In this document: positions 8,776 through 20,628 of the stretch, in pieces
Layout: every line of letters begins with the position of its first letter
Position numbering within the stretch: the first letter of the stretch is position 1
NCBI GenBank assembly: GCA_018613035.1
Contig: JAGGRA010000002.1
Location: 75,928-139,927 of the forward strand
Source: Pseudomonas sp. ISL-84
GTDB taxonomy: Bacteria; Bacillota; Bacilli; Bacillales; Cytobacillaceae
DNA length: 64,000 nt
Direction of reading: 5' to 3'
Program-made: the position numbers and the translations under genes
The notes under the pieces: generated by a model
What the model was told of the DNA's origin: nothing
Databases searched by the model: none
Seen by the model: the letters and a program-made list of their open reading frames with translations, nothing else

Positions 8776-8898
8776 TTAACTAGATTTAATAGATCGTAAC
8801 CATTTTGAAACTTTGGAAATCGAATAGGGAATGATAAAAGCTAAACAAGCACCTATGAAATGTTCCCACTTTGGAAGGAAAGAAATTATGTTTTTCAT
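8776..8898 (-). CDS. Predicted 40-aa membrane peptide ahead of the ger operon
   Basis: ATG at 8898 with AGGTGATGAG placed 4-5 bases upstream; stop TAA at 8776. The product starts MKNIISFLPKWEHFIGACL and contains a single hydrophobic helix (about residues 14-27) followed by a basic end (SKVSKWLRSIKSS). I do not recognise the family. It is codirectional with the GerA-type gene and separated from it by about 93 bp with no terminator in between, so it could be the first gene of that operon. Some ger operons are known to encode small membrane D subunits, but those are longer and the comparison is only suggestive. Confidence 0.5.
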   Translation of the reverse strand: MKNIISFLPKWEHFIGACLAFIIPYSISKVSKWLRSIKSS

Positions 8899-9101
8899 AA
8901 ACTCATCACCTGCTTATTATTGTCACCCAACACTTTTTTTTCATTCATTTCCTATAAAATCCTAACTAGAAGATAAATTAATTAGAATATGAACACTTTT
9001 TCATGTAACGAGATTGCCGTTTTACATTATCCATATCGATCTATTTATGAAGATTATAGACTTTGCACCTATAAAGACTGCACCCATGTCTGGCACACAT
9101 T
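8899..9101. other. Upstream region of the ger operon
   Basis: AT-rich DNA that should hold the forespore promoter. I could not place a convincing SigG -35/-10 pair. Confidence 0.35.
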
Positions 9102-9136
9102 AAAAACCCGCTTACTGGAACTGGCAAACGGGTTTT
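9102..9136 (-). terminator. Hairpin downstream of the protease gene
   Basis: Stem AACCCG/CGGGTT extended by partial pairing, followed on the minus strand by TTTTTAATG; the second of two hairpins after the protease stop. Confidence 0.5.
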
Positions 9137-9181
9137 GGTGATCTATTGTTAACAAACAGACTGGAAGTATTAAACACCAAA

Positions 9182-9209
9182 GGGCCGAAGATGCATCATC
9201 TCCAGCCCT
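9182..9209 (-). terminator. Hairpin just after the protease stop
   Basis: GGGCTGGAGATG pairs imperfectly with CATCTTCGGCCC, followed by TTT on the minus strand. Confidence 0.5.
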
Positions 9210-9219
9210 CGCGTATTTA

Positions 9220-12200
9220 TTAAATTCCCAGCTCCGCCAGAATACTTTCTAATGTTTTGCCGTCATGCATTTCTTTTGCAGCAGGAGGATTTTCAACATA
9301 TTCATTTTGCAGCAAGTAATTCTCTTGAACAAAGCCGATATCCTTCTCATCTACAATATTATCGAAATTAATATCAGCTGCACGGCTGCTTGTCTTCCAA
9401 GCGTTTTGGATTTCAATTGCGTCTAGGACGTCAATTACGTTATCCTGATTGACATCACCAGCCGTAATATGAATCGGATTAACATAATGATTCATACCAT
9501 AAAGTTCTCCCTTATATTCAAACCCAATATTTTGTTTGCTGTGAACTTCAAAGTGGCCTGGCACCTTGATTTCTAAAATATATGGATCTTTGCTTAAAGG
9601 AAGCTTTTCCACCCTATAGTCAGCCCGATCCTTTATTAAAGAAGTAGCATCCAAAACAAAACCGGCAGCTTCTTTGAATTTTAGCGATGCCCCAACCTTT
9701 GTCCAATCCTTTCTATCCTGAAGACCATTTGCAGGATTGATGAATCCGTCAGGCAATACATAGCCATATGCGGCATTATATTGCGGAGAAATTTCAAAAG
9801 CGTAGCCTGCGTTTAATAGTTTGCTAGTTTGATTTTGACTATTAACCACATTAGCTGTGGGATTAATTCTAGTTCCTATAAGGAATGTTTCATCCGTAAT
9901 TTTTAATGTAACATCAACAACAGCAGTGTGATTAAAGGCTACACTGGAATCATTAAAGACAACCTTTACCTCATCTCCATTAACTGATACAGTTCCGTTA
10001 CCTGTAGCTCCATCAGCAAGCTTGGCATCGACTAATTTCAAAGTTTTTCCATATTGTTCTTTCATGTTCCAAATGATTTCTTTCGCATCGCTCACATTAT
10101 CCAAGAATAGTTGTGCTTTAATCGTTTCACCCGTTTTTGCTTTTGTAGTATCGCTCTTAGCATACGTAACAGGAGTCCCTTCCTTTACAAAGAAATATTC
10201 CTTTGTTAGCGGTGAATTACCGGCAGAATCCAGGGCAGTCATTGTAAATTTCAATGCTGGCATAGACTCTTCCATTGCAATTTCCTCTACCCATTTCCCG
10301 TCCTTATCCATTGGAACAGGATTTGAAGGGAATCCCCATTCTCCCCACGTATAAATAACCGAATTTGAAGATTGGTCGATGTCCACTCCTGCACTTTGCA
10401 TTTCTGCTACAAGTGAATCGTTAATTTGAATTTCAAATGGATATGTTGGCTGGCCTGGTTTGTATTCAATGAACGGGGCAGGCCCATCTAATGAACTTGT
10501 AAAAGCCGGATCATCAATATCAATGAAAAGATTTCGCATCTCTTTTGTCACTTTTCCGGATTGGCTTGTCGTTATAAAGTTTAACTTATAGTGGCCAGGC
10601 TTTGCATAACTCACTTCTTTTGCAATCGGCTGTTTGGAGTCCCCTGTAAATGGATAATACATTCCTCTAAAAGCAAATAAGAATAGTGTTGTGTCCAGTG
10701 GACGATTCGTTAAATCCAGGGTCCCAATTAACCCTAAATCTTCTCCTGTTTTACCATCTTGCAGAACGACATCCATTTTTTCGCCTGGAGAACTTAAGCT
10801 AAAGGTAACTAAAGCACCTAAGCGGTTGTCAATATGCGTTCTTCCTTGATTTAAGTACGGTGGTGTAATGGACGGTGTTAAAAGATCTAAATGACCTAGC
10901 CCATCCTTTGTCACTCTATAATTAAATGGAATTCGATAAACATCAGAGGCATCCGCTTTATTTGTCAGTACTAGGAATCCTTCGTATAGACCGGCTTTTG
11001 CAGACTTCGGCGACTTTAAAGATACTTTGCTTTTTACTTCTTTGCCAGCCTTGACTTTAATCTTATTGTTTGTTTTAACGGTTATGCCATTTTCACTTAA
11101 ACTGTTTGTGCCTTCAGCTGGATTCTCTTCTACAGAAACAGCATATTCTTTCGTGATGTCGCTGTTATTTGTGAAGCTTAAATTATTTTCTTTCACATGA
11201 ACATTGCTGCCTTCCGCACCAAAATGAATACCAAAACTGATATCACCCGATGGATTTGAAATCCTCATATAATCTTCGCCATTAGGTATAAGCGTTTCAT
11301 CGGTCACTTGCATTTTCATTTCACCATGGATGGCTTGATAAGGGTCTACTCGGCCAGCCCCAACCTCATACAAGCTATATTCGCCATTCATTGGATCCGC
11401 TGTATTCATCAGAATTGTTTTAATATCATCTGGATCAAGGTCAGGATTTTCCTCTAATAATAATGCTGCAATCCCTGCTGTATGCGGTGCAGCCATAGAT
11501 GTTCCTGAAAGTCGCGCATACGCATATTTATAATCTTCCTGATTTTCAGGGTCAATCATATATGAAGGGAAAGTAGATAGAACGCTCACTCCAGGCGCAA
11601 CCACTTCTGGTTTGATATCATAGTTATTATTTACAGGCCCTCTTGAACTGAAATCTGCCAGTTTATCTCCTTCAGATTTCAGTTCTTTCATATTCGAGAA
11701 CGTAAAGGTTGTGTTTCCTTGCACAATTTTCTCTTTTAATTGCTCACCTGCCGCTTTTGTCATCGAGAACGCCGGAACAAATTGAGGTGATTCCCCTAGA
11801 TTAATACCTAGCTGCCCATCTGTATTGTTATATAAAATAACTGCTTTCGCACCATGTTCTTTTGCAAATTTGATTTTTTCATTAAGGGCAAAATTCCCTC
11901 GTTGAACAAACGCAATCTTCCCTTCAACATCCTTGCCTGTATAATCTTCCTGAGCCCCTAAACCGACATCAACAATTTCAAGAGATTTCCCATTTAATGA
12001 TGAGAATTCATCCGCAAAGCTTCTTCCCATGCTGATGAGCTCGGTAGACCAGTTTCCTGTAATGCTGCCTGTAAACGCAGTTAACTCAACAGGAACATCA
12101 CTTGCTCCAACTGTAAGTGCCAATGCCGCTGTACCAGGAGAGCCTACTGTATGAGCACCGGGACCAGAGTTTCCGGCAGAAACAACTGCTGTCACACCAT

Positions 12201-13263
12201 TTAATACCGCATAGTTAATTGCTGTACTTGTTGGATAATACGGATCGTTAACGGTTGCCCCTAATGAAAGGTTCATAACATCCATTCCATCTTCCACAGC
12301 TTTTTCAATCCCTGCAATAACCCCTTCAGATGTACCAGTACCATAAGGCCCTAAAACACGATATACATAAAGATCTGCGTCCGGTGCTACACCCACTACG
12401 GACACTTCACTATCATTTTTATTTTGACCTGTGATTGTTCCGGAAACATGAGTGCCATGGGATGTGTAATATGCGCTTCCATATGGAGAAAACTCGGGAT
12501 TATTTGATTTCTTCCAATCTTCATAGGTCGCTTCCAAATATGCATCCTTTAAATCAGGGTGATTATAATCGATTCCAGTATCAAGAACTGCTACTTTTAC
12601 ACCTTCTCCAGTAATGCCTTCCTTATGCAGCTTGTCTATCTTCAAATAAGGAATACTTTCAACAGAAGTAGTAACTTCTCTCTCAACATCTGATGGAAGC
12701 TCTGTTTGAATAGGATCCACAGTAAACGTCTGGCTTTTGAAAACAGCTTGTACGACATCGGATTCCAAAAGGTGTCTAACTTGGTCCGCCGGCAGCTTCA
12801 TCGCTACACCGTTATATGCTCTTTTGTACGTCTGGGTGATGGAATTAGAAAGGCTTTTTGTTTTGGAGTTCTCTTGAGGCAAATATTTTTTGATGTCTTC
12901 TTTAAACTTTTTATGTTCTTTTTCAACTTGTGCTTCTGCTTCTTCCTTTTTTAATGCTTTGCCTTTTGCAGCTGCTTCTAAAACGGACACTTTACTAGGC
13001 TTTGATTTGAACTGAACAATGACGGATATTTCATCTCTTGATTTTAGATCCTCTTCAGTAAAACCTTGAAGACCTGTACGATTGTTTAATTGCAATTGAT
13101 GCAATGCTTGTCGCTGTTCTGCAGTTAAAGATGCTAAAATATCCTCCGCCTTATACTCCGCCGCTGCTGCATCAGTTGATAATACCGAATGGACCGGCGA
13201 CATTAGCAAGCTAGCTGATAAAGCCAATACTGCTGTTTTTTTAAATAGTGAATGAAATTCCAT
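9220..13263 (-). CDS. Secreted subtilisin-like (S8) protease with cohesin-like and dockerin modules
   Basis: 1347 aa. The order is: signal peptide (1 to about 35, basic FKKTAVLALSASLL then DAAAAE); I9-type propeptide (about 75-190); S8 catalytic domain with Asp in VAVLDTGIDYNHPDL (about 228), His in SHGTHVSGTITGQ (about 269) and Ser in LSGTSMAAPHTAGIAALLL (about 587); a PA domain inserted before the Ser region (KIAFVQRGNFALNEK, about 450); Fn3-like regions; a cohesin-like beta domain (about 1037-1140, TKAKTGETIKAQLFLDN); and a dockerin repeat pair (about 1260-1312, GDVNQDNVIDVLDAI and DINFDNIVDEKDI, with calcium-binding Asp/Asn spacing). The catalytic part resembles Vpr-type extracellular proteases. 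GCGGGGGTCTT precedes the ATG. It is monocistronic and probably degrades extracellular protein. Having both cohesin-like and dockerin parts in one aerobic-type protease is unusual. Confidence 0.9.
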   Translation of the reverse strand: MEFHSLFKKTAVLALSASLLMSPVHSVLSTDAAAAEYKAEDILASLTAEQRQALHQLQLNNRTGLQGFTEEDLKSRDEISVIVQFKSKPSKVSVLEAAAKGKALKKEEAEAQVEKEHKKFKEDIKKYLPQENSKTKSLSNSITQTYKRAYNGVAMKLPADQVRHLLESDVVQAVFKSQTFTVDPIQTELPSDVEREVTTSVESIPYLKIDKLHKEGITGEGVKVAVLDTGIDYNHPDLKDAYLEATYEDWKKSNNPEFSPYGSAYYTSHGTHVSGTITGQNKNDSEVSVVGVAPDADLYVYRVLGPYGTGTSEGVIAGIEKAVEDGMDVMNLSLGATVNDPYYPTSTAINYAVLNGVTAVVSAGNSGPGAHTVGSPGTAALALTVGASDVPVELTAFTGSITGNWSTELISMGRSFADEFSSLNGKSLEIVDVGLGAQEDYTGKDVEGKIAFVQRGNFALNEKIKFAKEHGAKAVILYNNTDGQLGINLGESPQFVPAFSMTKAAGEQLKEKIVQGNTTFTFSNMKELKSEGDKLADFSSRGPVNNNYDIKPEVVAPGVSVLSTFPSYMIDPENQEDYKYAYARLSGTSMAAPHTAGIAALLLEENPDLDPDDIKTILMNTADPMNGEYSLYEVGAGRVDPYQAIHGEMKMQVTDETLIPNGEDYMRISNPSGDISFGIHFGAEGSNVHVKENNLSFTNNSDITKEYAVSVEENPAEGTNSLSENGITVKTNNKIKVKAGKEVKSKVSLKSPKSAKAGLYEGFLVLTNKADASDVYRIPFNYRVTKDGLGHLDLLTPSITPPYLNQGRTHIDNRLGALVTFSLSSPGEKMDVVLQDGKTGEDLGLIGTLDLTNRPLDTTLFLFAFRGMYYPFTGDSKQPIAKEVSYAKPGHYKLNFITTSQSGKVTKEMRNLFIDIDDPAFTSSLDGPAPFIEYKPGQPTYPFEIQINDSLVAEMQSAGVDIDQSSNSVIYTWGEWGFPSNPVPMDKDGKWVEEIAMEESMPALKFTMTALDSAGNSPLTKEYFFVKEGTPVTYAKSDTTKAKTGETIKAQLFLDNVSDAKEIIWNMKEQYGKTLKLVDAKLADGATGNGTVSVNGDEVKVVFNDSSVAFNHTAVVDVTLKITDETFLIGTRINPTANVVNSQNQTSKLLNAGYAFEISPQYNAAYGYVLPDGFINPANGLQDRKDWTKVGASLKFKEAAGFVLDATSLIKDRADYRVEKLPLSKDPYILEIKVPGHFEVHSKQNIGFEYKGELYGMNHYVNPIHITAGDVNQDNVIDVLDAIEIQNAWKTSSRAADINFDNIVDEKDIGFVQENYLLQNEYVENPPAAKEMHDGKTLESILAELGI

Positions 13264-13567
13264 AAGACCCCCGCTTTCATTAGATTAATTTGTGAGTTGT
13301 TTATTTTCGTAAAATTAAGAATTTTACATTCACTATTGTAATCTCTAATTTTATCAGTAGCTATTGGGGTTTTTTTGTGTGACTTTTGGCGGATACCGAT
13401 GATAGAACAGGGGGTTCTATAGCCTAAGATTAGTCATTATAGATGAATTTTTAATATTCTATTTGGGGTTATTTAAGACATTAAGAAATCGGCAGAAGGA
13501 CTAAGATAAGGTGAAGGGCTGCCTTCTAGCACAGTTCAACGCTGCAAAGGAGGAACCTCTTTATACT
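13264..13567. other. Upstream region of the protease gene
   Basis: About 300 bp without a gene. It must carry the protease promoter; a TACAAT near 13335 on the minus strand is a possible -10 without a good -35. AAAGGAGGAACCTC on the plus strand near 13549 is not followed by an open frame. Confidence 0.35.
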
Positions 13568-13606
13568 AAAAAATGATTGAACGGCATGGCCGTTCAATCA
13601 TTTTTC
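13568..13606 (-). terminator. suf operon terminator
   Basis: Perfect 12-bp stem TGATTGAACGGC/GCCGTTCAATCA with a 3-base loop, followed by TTTTTT on the minus strand, 14 bp after sufB. Confidence 0.85.
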
Positions 13607-13620
13607 AAAAATTTATATTA

Positions 13621-15018
13621 TTAACCGATAGAACCTTCCATTTCGAACTTGATTAGACGGTTCATTTCTACTGCGTATTCCATTGGAAGCTCTTTCGTGA
13701 ATGGCTCGATGAAGCCCATTACGATCATTTCTGTTGCTTCTTCCTCGGAAATTCCGCGGCTCATTAGGTAGAATAGCTGTTCTTCGGATACTTTTGAAAC
13801 CTTCGCCTCATGCTCAAGAGAGATGTTGTCATTCAGGATTTCGTTGTAAGGAATTGTATCTGAAGTTGACTGGTTATCCATGATTAACGTATCACACTCG
13901 ATGTTGGCACGTGCACCATCCGCTTTACGGCCGAAGTGAACGATCCCGCGGTATGTTACTTTGCCGCCCTGCTTGGAAATCGATTTGGATACAATCGTTG
14001 AAGAAGTGTTTGGTGCAAGGTGGATCATTTTCGCACCTGCATCCTGGTGCTGCCCTTTACCTGCTAATGCAATGGAAAGGGTCATACCGCGCGCACCTTC
14101 TCCTTTAAGGATAACTGCTGGGTATTTCATTGTTAATTTTGATCCAATGTTTCCGTCAATCCATTCCATTGTTGCGTTCGCTTCGCAAACCGCACGCTTT
14201 GTAACCAGGTTAAATACGTTGTTCGCCCAGTTCTGAATCGTTGTATAGCGGCAGTATGCGTCTTTCTTGATGATGATTTCAACAACCGCACTGTGAAGTG
14301 AATTTGTTGTGTAAACAGGAGCCGTACATCCTTCTACATAATGTACATGTGCACCTTCATCCACAATGATTAACGTACGCTCAAACTGTCCCATGTTCTC
14401 GGAGTTAATGCGGAAGTATGCCTGTAATGGCGTATCCACCTTAACACCTTTAGGAACGTAGATGAACGATCCGCCAGACCAAACCGCTGAGTTTAACGCA
14501 GAGAATTTGTTATCTGTTGGAGGGATAACCTTTGCCCAGTGCTCACGGAAAATGTCTTCATTTTCGCGAAGAGCGGAATCAGTATCTTTAAACACAATTC
14601 CTTTAGCTTCAAGGTCTTCCTGCATGTTATGGTAAACTACCTCTGATTCGTACTGTGCAGAAACACCAGCAAGATACTTCTGCTCCGCTTCCGGAATACC
14701 CAATTTATCAAACGTTTGCTTGATTTCGTCAGGCACTTCATCCCAGGAGCGCTCCGTTTTTTCAGAAGGCTTAACATAGTACGTAATTTCATCAAAATTT
14801 AATGACGCTAAATCTCCGCCCCATTGCGGCATAGGCATGTTATAGAAATGCTCTAATGATTTTAAACGGAAGTCAAGCATCCACTGTGGCTCTTCCTTCA
14901 ATTTTGAAATCTCTTCAACAATTTCTTTTGTCAAACCGCGTTTTGATCGGAAAATGGAAACGTCTTTATCGGCAAAACCATACTTGTAATCGCCGATCTC
15001 AGGCATTTTTTTTGCCAT
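13621..15018 (-). CDS. sufB: Fe-S cluster scaffold subunit SufB
   Basis: 465 aa from the ATG at 15018 (GGAGGAATACGACG upstream), the same length as B. subtilis SufB; the longer frame to 15060 is rejected. It starts [15 protein letters not shown]. The C-terminal SufBD beta-helix contains [38 protein letters not shown] and [13 protein letters not shown], and ends [20 protein letters not shown]. SufB builds the nascent cluster within the SufBC2D complex in the cytoplasm. It is the last gene of sufCDSUB, separated by about 180 bp from sufU. That gap could contain extra signals, but no terminator is evident in it. Confidence 0.97.
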   Translation of the reverse strand: MAKKMPEIGDYKYGFADKDVSIFRSKRGLTKEIVEEISKLKEEPQWMLDFRLKSLEHFYNMPMPQWGGDLASLNFDEITYYVKPSEKTERSWDEVPDEIKQTFDKLGIPEAEQKYLAGVSAQYESEVVYHNMQEDLEAKGIVFKDTDSALRENEDIFREHWAKVIPPTDNKFSALNSAVWSGGSFIYVPKGVKVDTPLQAYFRINSENMGQFERTLIIVDEGAHVHYVEGCTAPVYTTNSLHSAVVEIIIKKDAYCRYTTIQNWANNVFNLVTKRAVCEANATMEWIDGNIGSKLTMKYPAVILKGEGARGMTLSIALAGKGQHQDAGAKMIHLAPNTSSTIVSKSISKQGGKVTYRGIVHFGRKADGARANIECDTLIMDNQSTSDTIPYNEILNDNISLEHEAKVSKVSEEQLFYLMSRGISEEEATEMIVMGFIEPFTKELPMEYAVEMNRLIKFEMEGSIG

Positions 15019-15197
15019 CGTCGTATTCCTCCATTCGTTTAGGAAAGGGCCCTCGCCCAATCATTTCATAATATTTTATCACACAAGGCAGGTGAAAAAA
15101 TTTTGAACAAAAGTTTGATTATTTTTTCTTTGGCTCTGTTAACATTTAGCTATAAAACTGCTTTTATAAAGGTTCAATCAAACGTTTGATTGAATGA

Positions 15198-18176
<2,979 letters not shown>

Positions 18177-18193
18177 AGTGATCCCCCTAACGC

Positions 18194-18979
18194 TTACGCT
18201 TCTTGCCCAACTGTTTCGTCTTCAATGCCCAATTCTTGTTTAATCCAGTCATATCCTTCTGATTCTAAACGCTGTGCAAGCTCAGGACCGCCTGATTTTA
18301 CAACGCGTCCCTGCATCATCACATGTACATGGTCAGGAGTGATGTAGTTAAGAAGGCGCTGGTAGTGAGTGATAATTAAGCATCCAAAATCTTCTCCGCG
18401 CATTTCGTTAATTCCTTTAGAAACAACCTTCAATGCATCAATATCCAAACCTGAATCGATTTCATCAAGAATCGCGATTCTTGGTTCAAGCATCATTAAT
18501 TGAAGAATCTCATTGCGCTTCTTTTCACCGCCAGAGAAACCTTCATTTAAGTAACGCTGTGCCATGTCCAGATCCATTTCAAGGAATTCCATTTTGCTGT
18601 CCATTTTACGGATAAATTTCATTAAAGAAATTTCATTGCCTTCTTCCATGCGGCTGTTGATTGCTGAACGTAAGAAGTCAGCATTTGTAACACCGCTGAT
18701 TTCACTTGGGTATTGCATTGCAAGGAAAAGGCCAGCTTGTGCACGTTCGTCAACTTCCATTTCAAGAACATCTTTACCATCTAAAGTAATGCTTCCCCCA
18801 GTTACTTCATATTTAGGGTGGCCCATGATTGCAGATGATAATGTAGATTTACCTGTTCCATTAGGCCCCATGATTGCGTGGATTTCTCCGCCTTTAATTT
18901 CAAGGTTTACACCTTTTAATATTTCTTTCCCCTCAATAGCAACATGAAGGTCTTTGATAGTTAGTACTGATCCTGCCAT
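18194..18979 (-). CDS. sufC: SUF complex ATPase SufC
   Basis: 261 aa from the ATG at 18979 (GGAGGTATATATT upstream); the extension to 19033 is not used. ABC-type ATPase: Walker A GPNGTGKSTLS (about 38), signature FSGGEKKRNEI, Walker B IAILDEIDSGLDIDAL and switch His in LIITHYQRLL. The ATPase powers conformational change of SufBD. It is the first gene of the operon, which runs sufC-D-S-U-B as in B. subtilis. Confidence 0.97.
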   Translation of the reverse strand: MAGSVLTIKDLHVAIEGKEILKGVNLEIKGGEIHAIMGPNGTGKSTLSSAIMGHPKYEVTGGSITLDGKDVLEMEVDERAQAGLFLAMQYPSEISGVTNADFLRSAINSRMEEGNEISLMKFIRKMDSKMEFLEMDLDMAQRYLNEGFSGGEKKRNEILQLMMLEPRIAILDEIDSGLDIDALKVVSKGINEMRGEDFGCLIITHYQRLLNYITPDHVHVMMQGRVVKSGGPELAQRLESEGYDWIKQELGIEDETVGQEA

Positions 18980-19062
18980 AATATATACCTCCGTCAATAA
19001 AAGAAGATTTGTGTAATCGGCTGTTTGCCGCAAATCTCTATTCTCATTTTATTCTCATTACA

Positions 19063-19091
19063 ATCTTATAACAAATGAAATTTCATAGCAA
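19063..19091 (-). promoter_or_regulatory. Predicted SigA promoter of the suf operon
   Basis: On the minus strand TTGCTA, 17 bp, TAAGAT, about 85 bp before sufC; TGTTA before the -10 adds an extended -10 flavour. Confidence 0.5.
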
Positions 19092-19293
19092 CTCTTTAAG
19101 ACCCTTTAACAAACTTTTCAAACAAAAATGTTTAGAAAGTCTTTAAATGAAGATTTTATCATAGAATCTATCCTTCATCAAAGAGTGTCGGCTTAAAAAA
19201 ACAGGCATGTCCTATTTATTTTTTCCCCCGATGGTTGATTCATGTATGGAAAGCTTAAATGAGAATGGATGGAAGGGTACGTCAAAATATTTA

Positions 19294-19330
19294 TAAAAAA
19301 GAAAACCAGCGCACAGAGCAGCTGGTTTCC
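19294..19330 (-). terminator. Terminator of the 62-codon ORF
   Basis: AAACCAGC/GCTGGTTT stem, 10-base loop, then TTTTCTTTTTT on the minus strand. Confidence 0.65.
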
Positions 19331-19363
19331 ATTTTTCTTCTTTATTACATATATGGTTTAATC

Positions 19364-19552
19364 CTAGGAATGAATTTTTCTTTCAAGATCGGCAACTAAA
19401 CGCTGGCTTTGCAGATAATCTTCTTCACGTTTCTTTTCAACTTCCATACGAACATCATGTTTCCGGCTGTACACTTCATATCCAACTCCATGGGCAGCTT
19501 GCATTGCTTTCTCCATTTCACTCGTGTAGTTCAGCTGTAACTGACTGATAAT
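19364..19552 (-). CDS. Small charged protein, unusual start (possible ATT codon)
   Basis: The frame ends at TAG 19364 and is open up to TGA at 19556-19558. The only ATG that gives a sizeable product is at 19516 (50 aa, MEKAMQAAHGVGYEVYSRK) and lacks a good ribosome site. An in-frame ATT at 19552, with AAAGGATTGATTC upstream at normal spacing, would give 62 aa (ISQLQLNYTSEMEKAMQ...). A promoter (19604-19633) and a terminator bracket the ORF, which argues for a real gene. The product is rich in Glu, Lys, Arg and Gln and probably helical (RKHDVRMEVEKKREEDYLQ). I do not recognise the family. Confidence 0.55.
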   Translation of the reverse strand: MISQLQLNYTSEMEKAMQAAHGVGYEVYSRKHDVRMEVEKKREEDYLQSQRLVADLERKIHS

Positions 19553-19603
19553 GAATCAATCCTTTCGGTTTTTATGCTTTCGCATTTAGTTTTTACATTT
19601 AAA

Positions 19604-19633
19604 ATCTTAACACTTCACTTATACCCGACACAA
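19604..19633 (-). promoter_or_regulatory. Predicted SigA promoter for the small ORF
   Basis: Minus strand TTGTGT, 18 bp, TAAGAT, ending about 50 bp before the AAAGGA ribosome site. Confidence 0.5.
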
Positions 19634-19780
19634 AGCCGAAAAAACCTGATTTTTTTAGCAAAATAAGGAACCAGATTTGCTGAAGCGCTTTCATCTCACC
19701 CATTCTTACAATAAAGGCTATTTCCTCCTGATAAATGGTTGTTTTAAAAATTTTCTGAAATTATACAAGCTTATAGAAAA

Positions 19781-20062
19781 GACTTTTTCGTAAAGTTTGT
19801 TGCTTTTTGAAGGCAAACGTATTTTAACCAACTGAGTTGATTGTAGCGGAGGGCACTTGACTCCTCGTAAATGCTTCGCATTTCCTTCGTGCGATGTTTA
19901 TTCAGGATGCTTATTCATTGTCCTGCGGGAAGTGAGGGAAGTGTGAGACCCCACAGGCGAAGCCGAGGAGGCTCGCACCCTCCCCGCTGAAAGCAAGTGC
20001 CCCAGCGGAAATCAACGGGTAGGATTTATAAACAAAAACAACAATCCATGAGTAAAGAGTCT
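19781..20062 (+). mobile_element. MITE family B, copy 1 (forward)
   Basis: Left end GACTTTTTCGTAAAGTTTGT, right end AACAATCCATGAGTAAAGAGTC. The internal landmarks are shared by the family: GTTGATTGTAGCGG, CGAAGCCGAGGAGGCTC and AGCGGAAATCAACGGG. Flanks TAGAAAA and TAAAAAA may be a decayed target duplication. Confidence 0.75.
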
Positions 20063-20063
20063 A

Positions 20064-20095
20064 AAAAATTAAAACTCCTGCTTTTAGGCAGGAGC
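20064..20095 (-). terminator. Terminator of the AhpD-like gene
   Basis: CTCCTGC/GCAGGAG stem followed by TTTTAATTTTTT on the minus strand. Confidence 0.7.
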
Positions 20096-20106
20096 TGAAG
20101 GGTTAT

Positions 20107-20478
20107 TTATTGTTTAAGCTGATTCAATTCAGTCATGGCTTCCTGGACAAGAGTAACTGCCTGGCTCATTGCAGCACCGCCGCCGAATGCAGCTGTTACA
20201 CCTACCGCTTCCAGAATTTCTTCCTCTGAAGCTCCCTGGTCAATGCAGCCTTTTGTATGATAGATAATGCAGTATTCGTCCTGAGAATATAAGCTGATTC
20301 CAAGTGCAATGAGCTGCTTCTGTTTTTGGCTTAATGTTCCTTCCTTAAAGCAAGCTTCTGTAAAGGCATTATAATGCTGGGCCAAATCAGGCATTTTTTC
20401 AGTGAATACACCTAATCCTACTTTATAATCATGAAGAGCTGCTTCTATTGAGTTTGATGGTTCATGATAATGTTCCAT
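20107..20478 (-). CDS. Carboxymuconolactone decarboxylase (AhpD-like) family protein
   Basis: 123 aa from the ATG at 20478 (GGAGTGGAGCAAA upstream) rather than 20493. All-helical CMD/AhpD fold: [36 protein letters not shown] has the family's central E-x-C-x3-H arrangement, followed by [17 protein letters not shown]. AhpD relatives are thiol-based peroxidase partners, but here a single Cys precedes the His and a second Cys follows at +5, so the redox chemistry is uncertain. It lies next to the methionine transport operon but has its own terminator. Confidence 0.8.
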   Translation of the reverse strand: MEHYHEPSNSIEAALHDYKVGLGVFTEKMPDLAQHYNAFTEACFKEGTLSQKQKQLIALGISLYSQDEYCIIYHTKGCIDQGASEEEILEAVGVTAAFGGGAAMSQAVTLVQEAMTELNQLKQ

Positions 20479-20591
20479 TTTGCTCCACTCCATTCAAATT
20501 ATTATCAACGTTAGTATGTTTGATTATTTTTCAAACTATGCGGATAGATAAGCCAATAGGCTGGGCATATAATGGAAACCTAATAAGATAC

Positions 20592-20621
20592 AAAAAAGCA
20601 GGCATACGCGCCTGCTTTTTT
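20592..20621 (-). terminator. metNPQ operon terminator
   Basis: AAAAAAGCAGGC/GCCTGCTTTTTT with a 6-base loop, directly after metQ. Confidence 0.85.
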
Positions 20622-20628
20622 AGCTCTA

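Noticed and set aside
13500..13560. AAAGGAGGAACCTC as a ribosome site for a plus-strand gene
   Set aside because: No start codon with an open frame follows before the suf terminator.
19781..20062. Reading the GC-rich repeats as CRISPR or as a structured regulatory RNA family
   Set aside because: Copies are scattered singly, in both orientations and with target duplications; there are no regular repeat-spacer units.
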